Below are positions 26,307 through 35,912 of a stretch of 64,000 nt of DNA, in pieces. The notes under the pieces were generated by a model. It did not search any database, was not told the origin of the DNA, and saw nothing but the letters and a program-made list of their open reading frames with translations. The first letter of the stretch is position 1; each line of letters begins with the position of its first letter. The stretch lies in the NCBI RefSeq assembly GCF_025215155.1, contig NZ_JALHAM010000115.1, one strand, 5' to 3'. Source of the DNA: Dryocola clanedunensis (lineage in GTDB: Bacteria > Pseudomonadota > Gammaproteobacteria > Enterobacterales > Enterobacteriaceae). The translations under genes were made by a program, and so were the position numbers.

Positions 26307-27416
26307 ATGACAGAGCAAAACAACAAGCCGGAGAGCGGCGAAGAGCGGCAGGGCGATAAAGAGCAAAACGAAGAGCGTAAGCGACCAGGCAAGAAGCCGC
26401 TGATCATCCTGGGGATTGTCGTGGTGGTTATGGTGATTGTCGCCGCCGTGTGGTGGTTCATGACCCGCAATGAAGAAACCACCGACGATGCCTTTACCGA
26501 GGGTAACGCCGTCACCATCGCGCCGAAGGTGGCGGGCTACGTGACGGAGCTGCACATCAGCGACAACCAGCGCGTCCACAAGGGCGATCTGCTGGTGGTT
26601 ATCGATCCGCGAGATGCAAAGGCGCAGCGTGACCAGGCGTTGGCCCAGGTTGGACTGGCCGTTTCCCAGCTGCATCAGGCACAGGCGCAGCTGGATCTGG
26701 CAAAGGTACAATATCCCGCTCAGCGTGACCAGGCGCTGGCCCAGGTTGCCAAAGCCGAAGCGGACTTAGCCAACGCTCGTGCGGACTATAAACGTCAGCG
26801 CGGCGTCGATCCGCGAGCCACCTCGCAGCAAAACATTGATACCGCCAACTCTCAGTTACGCTCAGCAGAAGCCGGGGCTGCCAACGCCCGCGCACAGCTG
26901 GAAGTGGCAAATCAGGTCAAGCTCCAGATTCGCCAGCAGGAGACGAACGTCGAGGCCCGCGCCCGCCAGGTCGATCAGGCCAAAGCCCAGCTCGAGACGG
27001 CGGAGCTGAACCTCTCTTACACCGAAGTGCGCGCGCCGTTTGATGGTTTTGTCACCTTGCGTAACGTGCAGCTTGGCACGCTGGTGCAGGCGGGAACGGC
27101 GCTTTTCTCCGTTGTTTCCCCGGACATCTGGGTGACCGCCAACTTTAAAGAATCGCAGCTTGAACGCATGCGCCCCGGCAACAAAGTCACGCTCAGCGTG
27201 GATGCTTACCCGGACATGGAACTGGAAGGGCATATCGACAGCATCCAGCAGGGCAGCGGCTCGCGCTTCTCGGCCTTCCCGGCGGAAAACGCCACCGGCA
27301 ACTTCGTGAAAATCGTCCAGCGCGTGCCGGTTAAGATCGTGATTGATAAAGGGCTTGATGCGAACCACCCGCTGCCGCTGGGCCTCTCCGTTGAGCCGAA
27401 GGTGACGGTAGAATGA
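26307..27416 (+). CDS. EmrA-like (HlyD) membrane-fusion adaptor
   Basis: Periplasmic adaptor of a tripartite multidrug efflux pump, 369 aa. The N-terminus is charged and cytoplasmic, then a single transmembrane helix spans about residues 31-52. The biotinyl-lipoyl half-motif TIAPKVAGYVTELHISDNQRV follows, then a long Gln/Ala-rich coiled coil (roughly 110-215), and the second lipoyl half NLSYTEVRAPFDGFV. ATG 26307 is chosen because the upstream frame has no support. It overlaps the pump gene by ATGA. It is EmrA-like, but the locus differs from E. coli emrAB, so no symbol is given. Confidence 0.9.
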   Translation: MTEQNNKPESGEERQGDKEQNEERKRPGKKPLIILGIVVVVMVIVAAVWWFMTRNEETTDDAFTEGNAVTIAPKVAGYVTELHISDNQRVHKGDLLVVIDPRDAKAQRDQALAQVGLAVSQLHQAQAQLDLAKVQYPAQRDQALAQVAKAEADLANARADYKRQRGVDPRATSQQNIDTANSQLRSAEAGAANARAQLEVANQVKLQIRQQETNVEARARQVDQAKAQLETAELNLSYTEVRAPFDGFVTLRNVQLGTLVQAGTALFSVVSPDIWVTANFKESQLERMRPGNKVTLSVDAYPDMELEGHIDSIQQGSGSRFSAFPAENATGNFVKIVQRVPVKIVIDKGLDANHPLPLGLSVEPKVTVE

Positions 27417-28993
27417 GCGACCAGGCCGCTGAACATCACGAGAACTGGAAGCCCGCCAGCAACCCGTGGGCCGTGGCGATTGTCGTCACGCTCGCGGTGT
27501 TTATGGAGATCCTCGACACAACCATCGTCAACGTGGCGCTGCCGCACGTGGCCGGTTCGCTCTCCGCCAGTTATGACGAATCGACGTGGGTGCTCACTTC
27601 CTATCTGGTGGCCAACGGTATCGTTCTGCCCATCTCGGCGTTCCTGAGCCGCCTGTTCGGGCGCAAGCAGTTCTTCTTAATCTGTATCGTGATGTTCACC
27701 ATCTGCTCGTTCCTGTGCGGCATCGCCACCGAGCTGTGGGAGATTATTCTGTTCCGCATCATGCAGGGCTTTTTCGGCGGCGGGCTGCAGCCCACGCAGC
27801 AGTCGGTGCTGCTGGACTACTTTAAGCCGGAAGATCGCGGCAAGGCGTTTGGCCTGTCGTCGATTGCGATCATCGTCGCGCCCGTGCTCGGCCCGACGCT
27901 GGGCGGCTGGATCACCGATAACTACTCCTGGCGCTGGGTGTTCTTTATCAATATTCCGGTGGGGATTGTCACCGTGCTGGCGATTTATCAGCTGCTGGAA
28001 GATCCGCCGTGGGAGCGTAAGTCAGAAGAAAAGCTGTCCGTGGACTGGACGGGCATCGGCCTTATTGCCCTTGGCCTCGGCTGCCTTCAGGTCATGCTTG
28101 ATCGCGGCGAGGACGACGACTGGTTCTACTCTAACTTTATTCGTACCTTTGCGGTGCTAACCCTCATCGGCATCATCGGCGCGATTTTCTGGCTGCTGTA
28201 CGCCAAAAAGCCGGTGGTGGATCTGCGCTGTATGAAGGATAAAAACTTCGCCGTATCCAGCCTGCTGATGGCCGGGATGGCGCTGATTCTTTACGGCAGC
28301 TCGGTGGTTATTCCGCAGCTTGCCCAGCAGGATTTAGGCTATACCGCCACCTGGTCCGGGTTGGTGCTCTCCCCCGGTGCCATCCTGATCGTGCTGACCA
28401 TTCCGCTGGTCATAAAACTCATGCCGCTGGTGCAGACGAGGTGGATTATTGCCTTCGGTTTCACCTGCCTGGCCGCATCGTTCTTCTGGACGAGGAACCT
28501 CACGCCGAATATCGATTTTGAAACGCTGGTGCTGTTCCGCAGTGCGCAGTCGTTCGGGCTGGGCTTCCTGTTTGTGCCGCTCACCACCATCGCGTTTATT
28601 ACCATTCCGCGAAGGCTCAACGCCGATTCGGCGGCGCTGTTTACCATGTTCCGCAACGTGGCGGGCTCGATTGGAATTTCGCTGTCAACGGCGGCGATAA
28701 CCGAGCGATCCCAGGCGCACAGCGCCCATCTCAGCACGCACATGAACCAGTTTGACGAGCAGTTCCAGCAGGCGATTCGCAGCGGTGCCGAAGCCATCCG
28801 CAACTTTACGACGCAGGTTGGCGACCCGCTGAGCATCGCCACGGGCAACATGTACAAAACGATGATCGAACAGTCCCGTTTCCTGGCCTATATCGACGTC
28901 TTTACGATGCTGAGCGTCCTCGCCCTGGTTCTGATTCCATTTTGTTTATTGCTTTCGCCGGTGAAGAGCGAAGGCGCTGCAGGAGCACACTAA
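27413..28993 (+). CDS. EmrB-like DHA2 drug efflux MFS pump
   Basis: A 526-aa major facilitator of the DHA2 (14-TMS) family, a proton-driven multidrug pump. The DHA2 motif LDTTIVNVALPHVAGSL is in TM1, the motif-A-like loop FLSRLFGRKQFF follows, then GFFGGGLQPTQQSVLLDYF and motif C-like APVLGPTLGGWITDNYSWRW. It is translationally coupled to the adaptor upstream and separated by 1 nt from the outer-membrane gene, so the three should form one complex. Confidence 0.93.
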   Translation: MSDQAAEHHENWKPASNPWAVAIVVTLAVFMEILDTTIVNVALPHVAGSLSASYDESTWVLTSYLVANGIVLPISAFLSRLFGRKQFFLICIVMFTICSFLCGIATELWEIILFRIMQGFFGGGLQPTQQSVLLDYFKPEDRGKAFGLSSIAIIVAPVLGPTLGGWITDNYSWRWVFFINIPVGIVTVLAIYQLLEDPPWERKSEEKLSVDWTGIGLIALGLGCLQVMLDRGEDDDWFYSNFIRTFAVLTLIGIIGAIFWLLYAKKPVVDLRCMKDKNFAVSSLLMAGMALILYGSSVVIPQLAQQDLGYTATWSGLVLSPGAILIVLTIPLVIKLMPLVQTRWIIAFGFTCLAASFFWTRNLTPNIDFETLVLFRSAQSFGLGFLFVPLTTIAFITIPRRLNADSAALFTMFRNVAGSIGISLSTAAITERSQAHSAHLSTHMNQFDEQFQQAIRSGAEAIRNFTTQVGDPLSIATGNMYKTMIEQSRFLAYIDVFTMLSVLALVLIPFCLLLSPVKSEGAAGAH

Positions 28994-28994
28994 A

Positions 28995-30524
28995 ATGAAC
29001 GGGAGAATGTGGTTGTCATCGCTTGCGCTGCTGGTGGCGGGCTGCGCCGTTGGGCCAGATTATCAGCCGGCAAAACCCCAGACGCCGGCAAGCTTCAACG
29101 ATACGGCAAACCAGAATCAGCCGGGCGTCACTTCGCGAGCGCAAACCACGGCAACGGATCCGCGCTGGTGGCGGAGCTTTAACTCGCCGCAGCTCGACAG
29201 CCTTATTGAACGGGCGATCGCCGGGAACCTGACGCTGCAACAGACCGTGCTGCGCATCGCCGGGGCACGCGAGCAGATAACCCAGGCGGGCGGGGCGTTC
29301 TACCCGAGCGTCAACGGCAGCGCCAGCGCAACGCGCCAGCAGCTTGGGCTGGATGGCGAGCTGAAATCCCACGGCGTTTATGACCAGCTAAACGAAGTTG
29401 ACCCGTCGCTCGGCGGCGCGCTCGACCCGCTAACCAAACCGATCACGCTTTATCAGGGCAGCTTCGACGCGAGCTGGGAGCTGGATCTGTGGGGCAAGGT
29501 GCGCCGTCAGGTTGAGGCGGCGAAGGCCCAGCAGGATGCGGCCATTGAACAGCGTAACGGCGCGCTGGTTTCACTGGAGGCGGAAGTCGCCCGCGCCTGG
29601 CTGCAGCTGCGCGGGGCGCAGAGCGTGATGCAAACCCTGCAAACGCAAATCGACACCGCTCAGCAAACGCTGGAGCTGACGGAGAGCCGCCAGAAAAGCG
29701 GGCTGGCACCGCAGATGGACGTAGAGAATGCCCGCGCCCAGCTCGGCAGCCTTCAGGCCCAGCTGCCGCAGTATATGGCGCAGGAGCGCCAGGCAATGAA
29801 CGGCCTGGCCGTGCTGCTGGGTAAACCACCGGGCGCGCTGGACGGCGAACTGGCGAGCAAACAAGAACTGCCGAAGCTGCCGGATATCGTCTCCGTAGGC
29901 ATTCCGTCGAATCTTGCACGCCGCCGCCCGGACGTGCGCGAAGCCGAAGCTAATCTTCATGCCGCCACGGCGCAAATTGGCGTGTCCGTCGCACAACTGT
30001 TCCCGAGCCTTTCGCTGACCGGCCAGCTCGGCCTGCGTAACGATGAATCTGGCTATCTGCTCGACTGGGCAAGCCACTTTTACAGCATCGGCCCGCAGGT
30101 TTCGATCCCCATCTTCCAGGGGGGCAGGCTGGTGTCGAGCGTAAAAGTCGCCCGGGCGCAGCAGGGGGCGTCGGTATTGCAGTATCGCCAGACCGTGCTG
30201 ACCGCATTGCAGGACGTGGAAAATGCGCTGGTGAGCTACCGTACGGACCAGCAGCGTGAAGCAGGTCTTGTGCAGACGACGGAATCATTGCAAACCGCGT
30301 TTAACCTGGCCAGCGACAGCTACCGCCAGGGTATTGCGACCTTTATCGACGTGCTGGATGCCCAGCGGCAGCTCGCCCAGGCCGAACAGCAGCGGGCGCA
30401 GGCCCGGGTTCAGAGCAGCATTGATTTGGTCGCGCTGTATAAGGCGCTTGGCGGCGGCTGGGAGCCGTATCAGCAGGTTAACCTGCCGGACTACGACGTT
30501 TTTGGCGATGCACCGCGGGGTTAA
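28995..30524 (+). CDS. Outer-membrane efflux lipoprotein (TolC/NodT family)
   Basis: A 509-aa outer-membrane factor. The signal peptide has a lipobox (LLVAGC), so the N-terminal Cys at about residue 17 should be lipidated. Two OEP repeats are visible (PRWWRSFNSPQLDSLIERAI..., later AEANLHAATAQIGVSVAQLFPSLSL). It is the third gene of the operon. Because the operon brings its own channel, it need not depend on TolC, unlike E. coli EmrAB. Confidence 0.92.
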   Translation: MNGRMWLSSLALLVAGCAVGPDYQPAKPQTPASFNDTANQNQPGVTSRAQTTATDPRWWRSFNSPQLDSLIERAIAGNLTLQQTVLRIAGAREQITQAGGAFYPSVNGSASATRQQLGLDGELKSHGVYDQLNEVDPSLGGALDPLTKPITLYQGSFDASWELDLWGKVRRQVEAAKAQQDAAIEQRNGALVSLEAEVARAWLQLRGAQSVMQTLQTQIDTAQQTLELTESRQKSGLAPQMDVENARAQLGSLQAQLPQYMAQERQAMNGLAVLLGKPPGALDGELASKQELPKLPDIVSVGIPSNLARRRPDVREAEANLHAATAQIGVSVAQLFPSLSLTGQLGLRNDESGYLLDWASHFYSIGPQVSIPIFQGGRLVSSVKVARAQQGASVLQYRQTVLTALQDVENALVSYRTDQQREAGLVQTTESLQTAFNLASDSYRQGIATFIDVLDAQRQLAQAEQQRAQARVQSSIDLVALYKALGGGWEPYQQVNLPDYDVFGDAPRG

Positions 30525-30535
30525 CGGTTTGCAGA

Positions 30536-30578
30536 ATCAGGCAAGAAATGGGTAGAAATCCCCCATTAATTGCCTGAT
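30536..30578 (+). terminator. Stem-loop after the efflux operon
   Basis: Nested arms ATCAGGCAA / TTGCCTGAT and AATGGG / CCCATT form a two-step stem starting 12 nt past the stop. There is no clear T-run, so it is a candidate only. Confidence 0.5.
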
Positions 30579-30646
30579 AACTGCGCGTATAACTGACAGG
30601 CCGTTTAAGAAAAACCTTCTGAAATCCTGAATATGAGGTCATCACG

Positions 30647-31684
30647 ATGCGTTATAAAAAACTAGGTAACACCGGCCTGTTTGTCTCAGAACTCTGCCTT
30701 GGCACCATGACGTTCGGCGGCGAGGGCGGCATGTGGGGGAAAATCGGGAATCTTGCGCAGAATGAGGCGGAAAAGCTGGTTGGCGGCGCGCTGGACGCCG
30801 GGATAAACTTTATCGATACCGCCAACGTTTATTCGGAAGGGCGCTCGGAAATCATCACCGGCCAGGCGCTCAAAAATCTTAAAATCCCGCGTGAAAATGT
30901 AGTGGTGGCAACAAAGGTGTTTGGAGAAACCGGCACCGCCGGGGTCAACTCCCGCGGCTCGTCGCGCTATCACATTATCAACAGCGTAAAAGACAGCCTG
31001 CAGCGTATGCAGCTGGACCATATCGACCTGTATCAGCTGCACGGCTTCGATCCGGCCACCCCGATTGAAGAGACTCTGCGCGCGCTCGATACCCTGGTGC
31101 AGCACGGGCACGTGCGCTACATCGGCGTTTCTAACTGGGCGGCGTGGCAAATCATGAAGGCGCTGGGCATTTCAGAACGTCTGGGGCTGGCGCGCTTCGC
31201 TTCGCTGCAGGCTTACTACACCATTGCCGGACGCGATCTTGAACGCGAGCTGGTGCCGATGCTGCAAAGCGAAGGGGTGGGTCTGATGGTGTGGAGTCCG
31301 CTGGCGGGCGGCCTGCTGAGCGGTAAATACGACCGTGACGGCAAAGCGGAAGAGGGCAGCCGCCGCATCGAGTTCGACTTTCCGCCGGTCAATAAAGATC
31401 GCGCTTTCGACTGCGTGGACGTAATGCGCGAAATTGCCGAAGGCAAGGGCGTTTCCGTGGCGCAGGTAGCGCTGGCCTGGCTGCTGCACCAGAAAGTGGT
31501 CAGCAGCGTGATTATCGGCGCAAAACGGGTGGATCAGCTTAACGACAATATTGCCGCGACCGACATTCGTTTCACGGAAGAAGAGCTGAAGCGGCTGGAT
31601 GCGGTAAGCGAGCTGCCGCGCGAGTATCCAGGCTGGATGCTGGAGCGGCAGGGGGAATATCGTCGTAATCAGCTGAAAGGGTAG
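30647..31684 (+). CDS. Aldo-keto reductase
   Basis: A 345-aa NADPH-dependent oxidoreductase of the AKR superfamily (Kv-beta/YajO/YhdN-like subgroup). The catalytic tetrad is visible as Asp57, Tyr62, Lys90 and His132 (DTANVY, TKVF, LHGFD). The C-terminal cofactor motif VVSSVIIGAKRVDQLNDN is intact. AGGTC precedes the ATG weakly. It stands alone between the efflux operon and ybjI; the substrate cannot be told. Confidence 0.92.
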   Translation: MRYKKLGNTGLFVSELCLGTMTFGGEGGMWGKIGNLAQNEAEKLVGGALDAGINFIDTANVYSEGRSEIITGQALKNLKIPRENVVVATKVFGETGTAGVNSRGSSRYHIINSVKDSLQRMQLDHIDLYQLHGFDPATPIEETLRALDTLVQHGHVRYIGVSNWAAWQIMKALGISERLGLARFASLQAYYTIAGRDLERELVPMLQSEGVGLMVWSPLAGGLLSGKYDRDGKAEEGSRRIEFDFPPVNKDRAFDCVDVMREIAEGKGVSVAQVALAWLLHQKVVSSVIIGAKRVDQLNDNIAATDIRFTEEELKRLDAVSELPREYPGWMLERQGEYRRNQLKG

Positions 31685-31723
31685 GTTTGCTACGGCGGTT
31701 GACGCTGGTGTATGCCGTTGTAG

Positions 31724-31749
31724 GGCGGATAAGCGCAGCGTCATCCGCC
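31724..31749. repeat. REP palindrome between the aldo-keto reductase gene and ybjI
   Basis: A 26-bp unit (GGCGGATAAG...TCATCCGCC) whose interior is identical to that at 3366-3391. It lies between convergent genes. Confidence 0.8.
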
Positions 31750-31761
31750 GTGTAGCCAGGC

Positions 31762-32574
31762 TCAATGGAAAGGAGCTTCCCCGTTGAGCACCTTATCAAT
31801 AACGTCCAGCACGCCTTCCCGGTTGTTGTGCCCGGCCTGGAAGCGTGCAATCTTCTTAATCTTCTCCGGGGCATTTTCCATTGCGAAACTGTAACCCGCC
31901 TGGCGCAGCATCTCGGCATCGTTGCCGCCGTCGCCGAAGGTCACCACCTCGCTGTCTTTAATGCCCCATTTTTCCTGCAAAATTCGCAGGCCGTTGGCCT
32001 TGTGAACGCCCGGTATAATTAAATCCACGGAGCCATGGCCGCTGGAGACCGGCACCATCACGCCGTTCAGCACCACCGCCAGCGAATCCAGCAGATCCTC
32101 AACCATGTCGTCCGGCAGGTTCAGGGCGATTTTGAAAATCACGTCGTCCGGGTGGCCGAAATGTTCCACCAGCTCAAGGCGATGATAATACATGGCCGCC
32201 ATCTGCTTAAAATCTTCGCTGTAGCTTTTTAGCGTGTAGCCGTTGCGCTTGCCGCAGGTGATGATATCGACGTGGGGCAGGCTCAGCAGATGATCGATTA
32301 CCGTGTTGTACTCCTGGCGGGACAGCTCCGCGTTGAAGATATCTTTATCTTCGCTCACCACCCAGCCGCCGTTATCCGCCACGAACGAGATTTCGCGGTC
32401 GATTTCCGGGAAGAAGGACTTCAGCTGAAAATACTGGTTGCCGCTGGCGACAACGAAGCGAATGCCCTGCGCCTTCATCTGCTCGTACTGTTTTGCGAAG
32501 CGCGCCCGGTTGTAGTTTTTGCTGTCGTCGAGAAAAGTGCCGTCCATGTCTACGGCAATCAGTTTGATACCCAT
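31762..32574 (-). CDS. ybjI: HAD-family flavin-pathway/sugar phosphatase YbjI
   Basis: A 270-aa Cof-type (HAD IIB) phosphatase (271 in E. coli). The nucleophile and acid Asp9 and Asp11 are in VDMDGTF; motif II is VVASGN and motif IV FGDGGNDAEML. E. coli YbjI dephosphorylates FMN and a riboflavin-pathway intermediate in vitro. It lies 35 nt after ybjJ and is probably co-transcribed with it. Confidence 0.93.
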   Translation of the reverse strand: MGIKLIAVDMDGTFLDDSKNYNRARFAKQYEQMKAQGIRFVVASGNQYFQLKSFFPEIDREISFVADNGGWVVSEDKDIFNAELSRQEYNTVIDHLLSLPHVDIITCGKRNGYTLKSYSEDFKQMAAMYYHRLELVEHFGHPDDVIFKIALNLPDDMVEDLLDSLAVVLNGVMVPVSSGHGSVDLIIPGVHKANGLRILQEKWGIKDSEVVTFGDGGNDAEMLRQAGYSFAMENAPEKIKKIARFQAGHNNREGVLDVIDKVLNGEAPFH

Positions 32575-32609
32575 GAAATCCCCCGTTAACTACACCAGTT
32601 AAATGTTGT

Positions 32610-33824
32610 TTATTCCGTTTCGCCAACCAGCTGCGAGCTCTGCGACGGTTTTGCGACGGCTTTAGCGATCAGCGCAGCGACAACCATCAGCGCCAGCACG
32701 ACCAGCATGGCAAGACGCAGGCCGTAATGCTCACCCAGGAAGCCGAGCAGCGGTGGCCCGACGAGGAACGCGACGTAGCCCGAAGCGGCGACCACGCTGA
32801 CGCGCGTCGCCGGGTCCGGGCCGGTATCTCCTGCGGCAGAGATGGTCAGCGGGAAGCCCAGCGACGTGCCAAGCCCCCATAAGATAACGGAGATGCCAGC
32901 CATGAACGGACTGTCGACAAAAATAATCATCCCGATGCCCAGAATACCCATCAGGGCACACGCACGCACGACGGTAACCCGGCTGTAACGGTCGATGAAC
33001 CAGCCGCCGGTGAAACGCCCCACGGTCATGCCCAGCGTGAAGCCCACGTAAATCAGCGAGCCGGAGGTCGGGCTGAAGCCGTGCCCGTCGACCATCAGCA
33101 GCGGCAGCCAGTCGTTGGCGGAGCCTTCGGCAAAGGCCATCGCCAGCACGATGGTGCCAATCAATAACAGCTGAATATCTTTATAAAACGGTGGGTGCGG
33201 CTCGTGGGGATTTGCGGCATCGTCCGCATTATCCTTGCCCACGCCGTGAGGTATCGCTCGAATCGCAATGGCAATCGGCACGATAACCAGCAACCCAATC
33301 AGGCCAAGATGCCCGTAAGCACCAAACTCAATCGCGGTCAGGCCCATGCCGACGCCCGCGCCCGCCAGCGTTCCCAGACTGTAAAAGCCGTGCATCATCG
33401 GCAGCACGGTTTTTTTCAACAATCCTTCGACTATAGCGCCTTCGACGTTCATCGCCACTTCGGCGGAGCCCAGCCCCATGCCGAGCACGGCAAGGCCAAG
33501 CGCAAAAAGTACGGGGGACGAGAAGTACAGCGCCACGCTCATGATCAGCATGCCGGTGACCATCAGCGTCATGCCGCTGCGAATAATGCTATGGGTGCCG
33601 AAGCGTTTAACCAGCCAGCCGGAGCAGAGAATGCCGCTCATCGAGCCGACGGACAGGCCGAACAGCACGATACCCATGCCCGCCGTGGAGACGCTGAGCG
33701 TATCGCGGATGGCTGGCGTGCGGGTTGCCCAAGAGGCCATGACCAGGCCGGGGAGAAAGAAGAAGGCGAACAGTGCCCAGGTGCGGTGCAGCAGAGCTTT
33801 TCTTGATGGTTTTGCGGCTGGCAT
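32610..33824 (-). CDS. ybjJ: MFS transporter YbjJ
   Basis: A 12-TMS major facilitator, about 404 aa (402 in E. coli). Conserved are HRTWALFAFFFLPGLVMASWATRTPAIRD, FGLSVGSMSG and FAEGSANDWLPLLMVDGHG. The substrate is unknown. The start is uncertain: ATG 33824 is taken because the protein then matches the family, but no good Shine-Dalgarno is visible; an in-frame TTG at 33851 is the alternative. A perfect 20-bp palindrome lies upstream, shared with divergent rcdA. Confidence 0.88.
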   Translation of the reverse strand: MPAAKPSRKALLHRTWALFAFFFLPGLVMASWATRTPAIRDTLSVSTAGMGIVLFGLSVGSMSGILCSGWLVKRFGTHSIIRSGMTLMVTGMLIMSVALYFSSPVLFALGLAVLGMGLGSAEVAMNVEGAIVEGLLKKTVLPMMHGFYSLGTLAGAGVGMGLTAIEFGAYGHLGLIGLLVIVPIAIAIRAIPHGVGKDNADDAANPHEPHPPFYKDIQLLLIGTIVLAMAFAEGSANDWLPLLMVDGHGFSPTSGSLIYVGFTLGMTVGRFTGGWFIDRYSRVTVVRACALMGILGIGMIIFVDSPFMAGISVILWGLGTSLGFPLTISAAGDTGPDPATRVSVVAASGYVAFLVGPPLLGFLGEHYGLRLAMLVVLALMVVAALIAKAVAKPSQSSQLVGETE

Positions 33825-33871
33825 GGAGAGGACCGTAGCGATGAAGAACAATGAGAATCACACTATCAGGG

Positions 33872-33891
33872 ATGTGTACATATGTACACAT
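33872..33891. promoter_or_regulatory. Perfect 20-bp operator between ybjJ and rcdA
   Basis: ATGTGTACATATGTACACAT is fully self-complementary and central in the divergent intergenic region. It is a typical size for a TetR-type dimer site, so RcdA is the likely ligand, repressing ybjJ and itself. This is inference from symmetry and position. Confidence 0.65.
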
Positions 33892-33944
33892 TCAGGGGTA
33901 GACTCTTTGCATTCTCTTCTAAACGGCTAATGCCCGGGCGAAGC

Positions 33945-34490
33945 ATGACCCTCTCCCCACGTCGTAACGACCCCGATCGCCGCGCGCGTATATTGCAGGC
34001 CACGCTGGATATGCTCGTTGAGCACGGCGTCAGCCATATTACCCACCGTAAAATCGCCGAAGCGGCGGGAGTTTCGCTGGGATCGATGACCTACTATTTC
34101 GACGGTATCGAATCGCTGCTCAGTGAAGCGTTCACCCAATTCGCGGTGGAAATGTCCAACAGCTATCGCAGCCGACTGGAGCAGGCACGCAATGCCGATG
34201 AAGCCTGCGAGGCCGTGGTTGATATGATTTGCGGGGAAGAGATCGCCACGTCCTGGAATTTACAGGTGATGTATCAGCTGTATGCTTACGCCAACCGCAC
34301 CCCGGCGCTAAAAATCATCATGCAGGACTGGATGAGCCGCAGCCAGCAGGCGCTGGAAGCCTTCTTTGACCCCATAACTGCCCGCACGCTGGACGCTTTT
34401 ATCGAAGGCATGACCCTGCATTACGTCACCGACCGCAAACCTTTGAGCCGCGAGGATCTGACCCGCATGGTGGCGAAAATCGTCCGCTAA
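33945..34490 (+). CDS. rcdA: TetR-family regulator RcdA (YbjK)
   Basis: A 181-aa TetR regulator. The N-terminal HTH reads RARILQATLDMLVEHG...THRKIAEAAGVSLGSMTYYF, and the C-terminal half is well conserved with E. coli RcdA (ALDAFIEGMTLHYVTDRKPLSRE-like). RcdA affects csgD and biofilm stress control in E. coli. ATG 33945 matches the family (MTLSPRRNDP); an in-frame ATG at 33930 would add five residues. It is divergent from ybjJ over the 33872-33891 palindrome. Confidence 0.9.
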   Translation: MTLSPRRNDPDRRARILQATLDMLVEHGVSHITHRKIAEAAGVSLGSMTYYFDGIESLLSEAFTQFAVEMSNSYRSRLEQARNADEACEAVVDMICGEEIATSWNLQVMYQLYAYANRTPALKIIMQDWMSRSQQALEAFFDPITARTLDAFIEGMTLHYVTDRKPLSREDLTRMVAKIVR

Positions 34491-34644
34491 ATCTGGCAGG
34501 TGAAATTTCTGGATTTGTTAGCTACAGTTTGAAGCACTTTATCTGACGAGCAGCCTGCCAATGTAGTTTTTCTCTTATCGATAAACACATAACCAACCGA
34601 CTTTTTGTCGGCATCAATCTGTGCTTGTTAATAAGGGATATCCC

Positions 34645-35880
34645 ATGCTTTTTCTTTTACTGCGCTGCCTGCGCCGGTATCGCTGGTTCGCGTTACTTGG
34701 CGGTGCGCTGCTGCTTTCATCCGTCGGTAACGGTCTCACGTATGTCATTGTGTTTGGCAAACTCCTCGGCTCAGAGGCAAGGCCCTCCGCGCTGACGCTT
34801 GCCTATATTCTTGCTCTTGCTCCGGGAATCCCGGGCAGTCTGTTTGCTGAGAAACTTCTCTTCAGAATGCCTCTGCTGCCAATTCTAATATTAAGTGAGA
34901 GCATTGGCCTTGCCGGTCTGGCCTTTCCGTGGTGGGCGCTTGACAGCGATAGTCAGCTTTTGCTGCTGGCAAGTCAGGGCGTTGCAGCTTTCGCGGGTGG
35001 CATGATGGTGCCTGTCCTGAGCCAGATCCTGAAAAATGGCCTCTCCCCGGCGGATCTGCCAGCCGCCTCCAGTCTGGAAACGCTGATCTTTGCGGCGAAC
35101 GTCATTTTTGGGATCGGGCTAGGCACTTTGCTTTACGGGCATGTGCCGCCGTCAGGGCTTTTTGCTTTGGATGCAATTAGTTTTGTTTTATCCATCGGAC
35201 TACTTATTGCTGCACATCGGGTATTTCGGGGCGTGGCGCAGCATACGGTGGAGGATTCCACCGGGAAGATCCGCTGGCGGACGCTACCGCTGCAGCGCAA
35301 ACGTAGCTTATTGATGCTGCCCGCTCTGGCGCTGGTGGGCGCGCCGGCAATGGCACTTTTGCCCGCGCTGGCTCCGCAGTTTAGCGGTGAAGCTACGAAT
35401 ACAGGATTAATGCTGCTGCTGGCACGCAGCGCGGGTCAACTCATCGGCCCGCTGTTGCTCACCGAAAAACAGCTCCAGCGTTACGACGGCAAATTCATCC
35501 TGCCGGTTCTGTTCCTCGCCCTATTTATCGGCGGCTACATGTTGGTGTCTCTCACCGACAAACAGTGGCTGGCCATGCTGCTTATCGTCACGGCTCACAT
35601 CTTCTCCAACATCGTCTACGTACTGGCAACGCTGAATATCATGCGAACTTTCCCCATAGCGCTAACGGGAAAGGCAATGGCAAAGTCATGGCGTATCCAG
35701 CTCATTATCACGCTAACGTTGCCGGTAGCGGCAGGGCTGGCAGCGGATAGATACGATCCCGCTTTGGTGCTGTATCTCTGTTCAGGCGGCGGATTTCTCG
35801 CGGTGATTATCGGGGCAGGCACAGGGCGTGTCGTGAAAATGACAAAGAGTATGAAATTGAATTTTAAAAGAAGTCGTTAA
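34645..35880 (+). CDS. MFS transporter, substrate unknown
   Basis: A 411-aa major facilitator with about 12 hydrophobic segments. It resembles DHA3/EntS-type exporters in layout (GNGLTYVIVFGKLLG, GGMMVPVLSQILKNG), but I do not recognise a named orthologue. ATG 34645 follows AAGGGAT with good spacing; a GTG at 34621 is in frame. K-12 has no gene here between ybjK and rybB. It ends 33 nt before the 3' end of convergent rybB. Confidence 0.8.
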   Translation: MLFLLLRCLRRYRWFALLGGALLLSSVGNGLTYVIVFGKLLGSEARPSALTLAYILALAPGIPGSLFAEKLLFRMPLLPILILSESIGLAGLAFPWWALDSDSQLLLLASQGVAAFAGGMMVPVLSQILKNGLSPADLPAASSLETLIFAANVIFGIGLGTLLYGHVPPSGLFALDAISFVLSIGLLIAAHRVFRGVAQHTVEDSTGKIRWRTLPLQRKRSLLMLPALALVGAPAMALLPALAPQFSGEATNTGLMLLLARSAGQLIGPLLLTEKQLQRYDGKFILPVLFLALFIGGYMLVSLTDKQWLAMLLIVTAHIFSNIVYVLATLNIMRTFPIALTGKAMAKSWRIQLIITLTLPVAAGLAADRYDPALVLYLCSGGGFLAVIIGAGTGRVVKMTKSMKLNFKRSR

Positions 35881-35912
35881 CGAACGGAGGCGGGAAAGAG
35901 ATTTCAGGCAAT

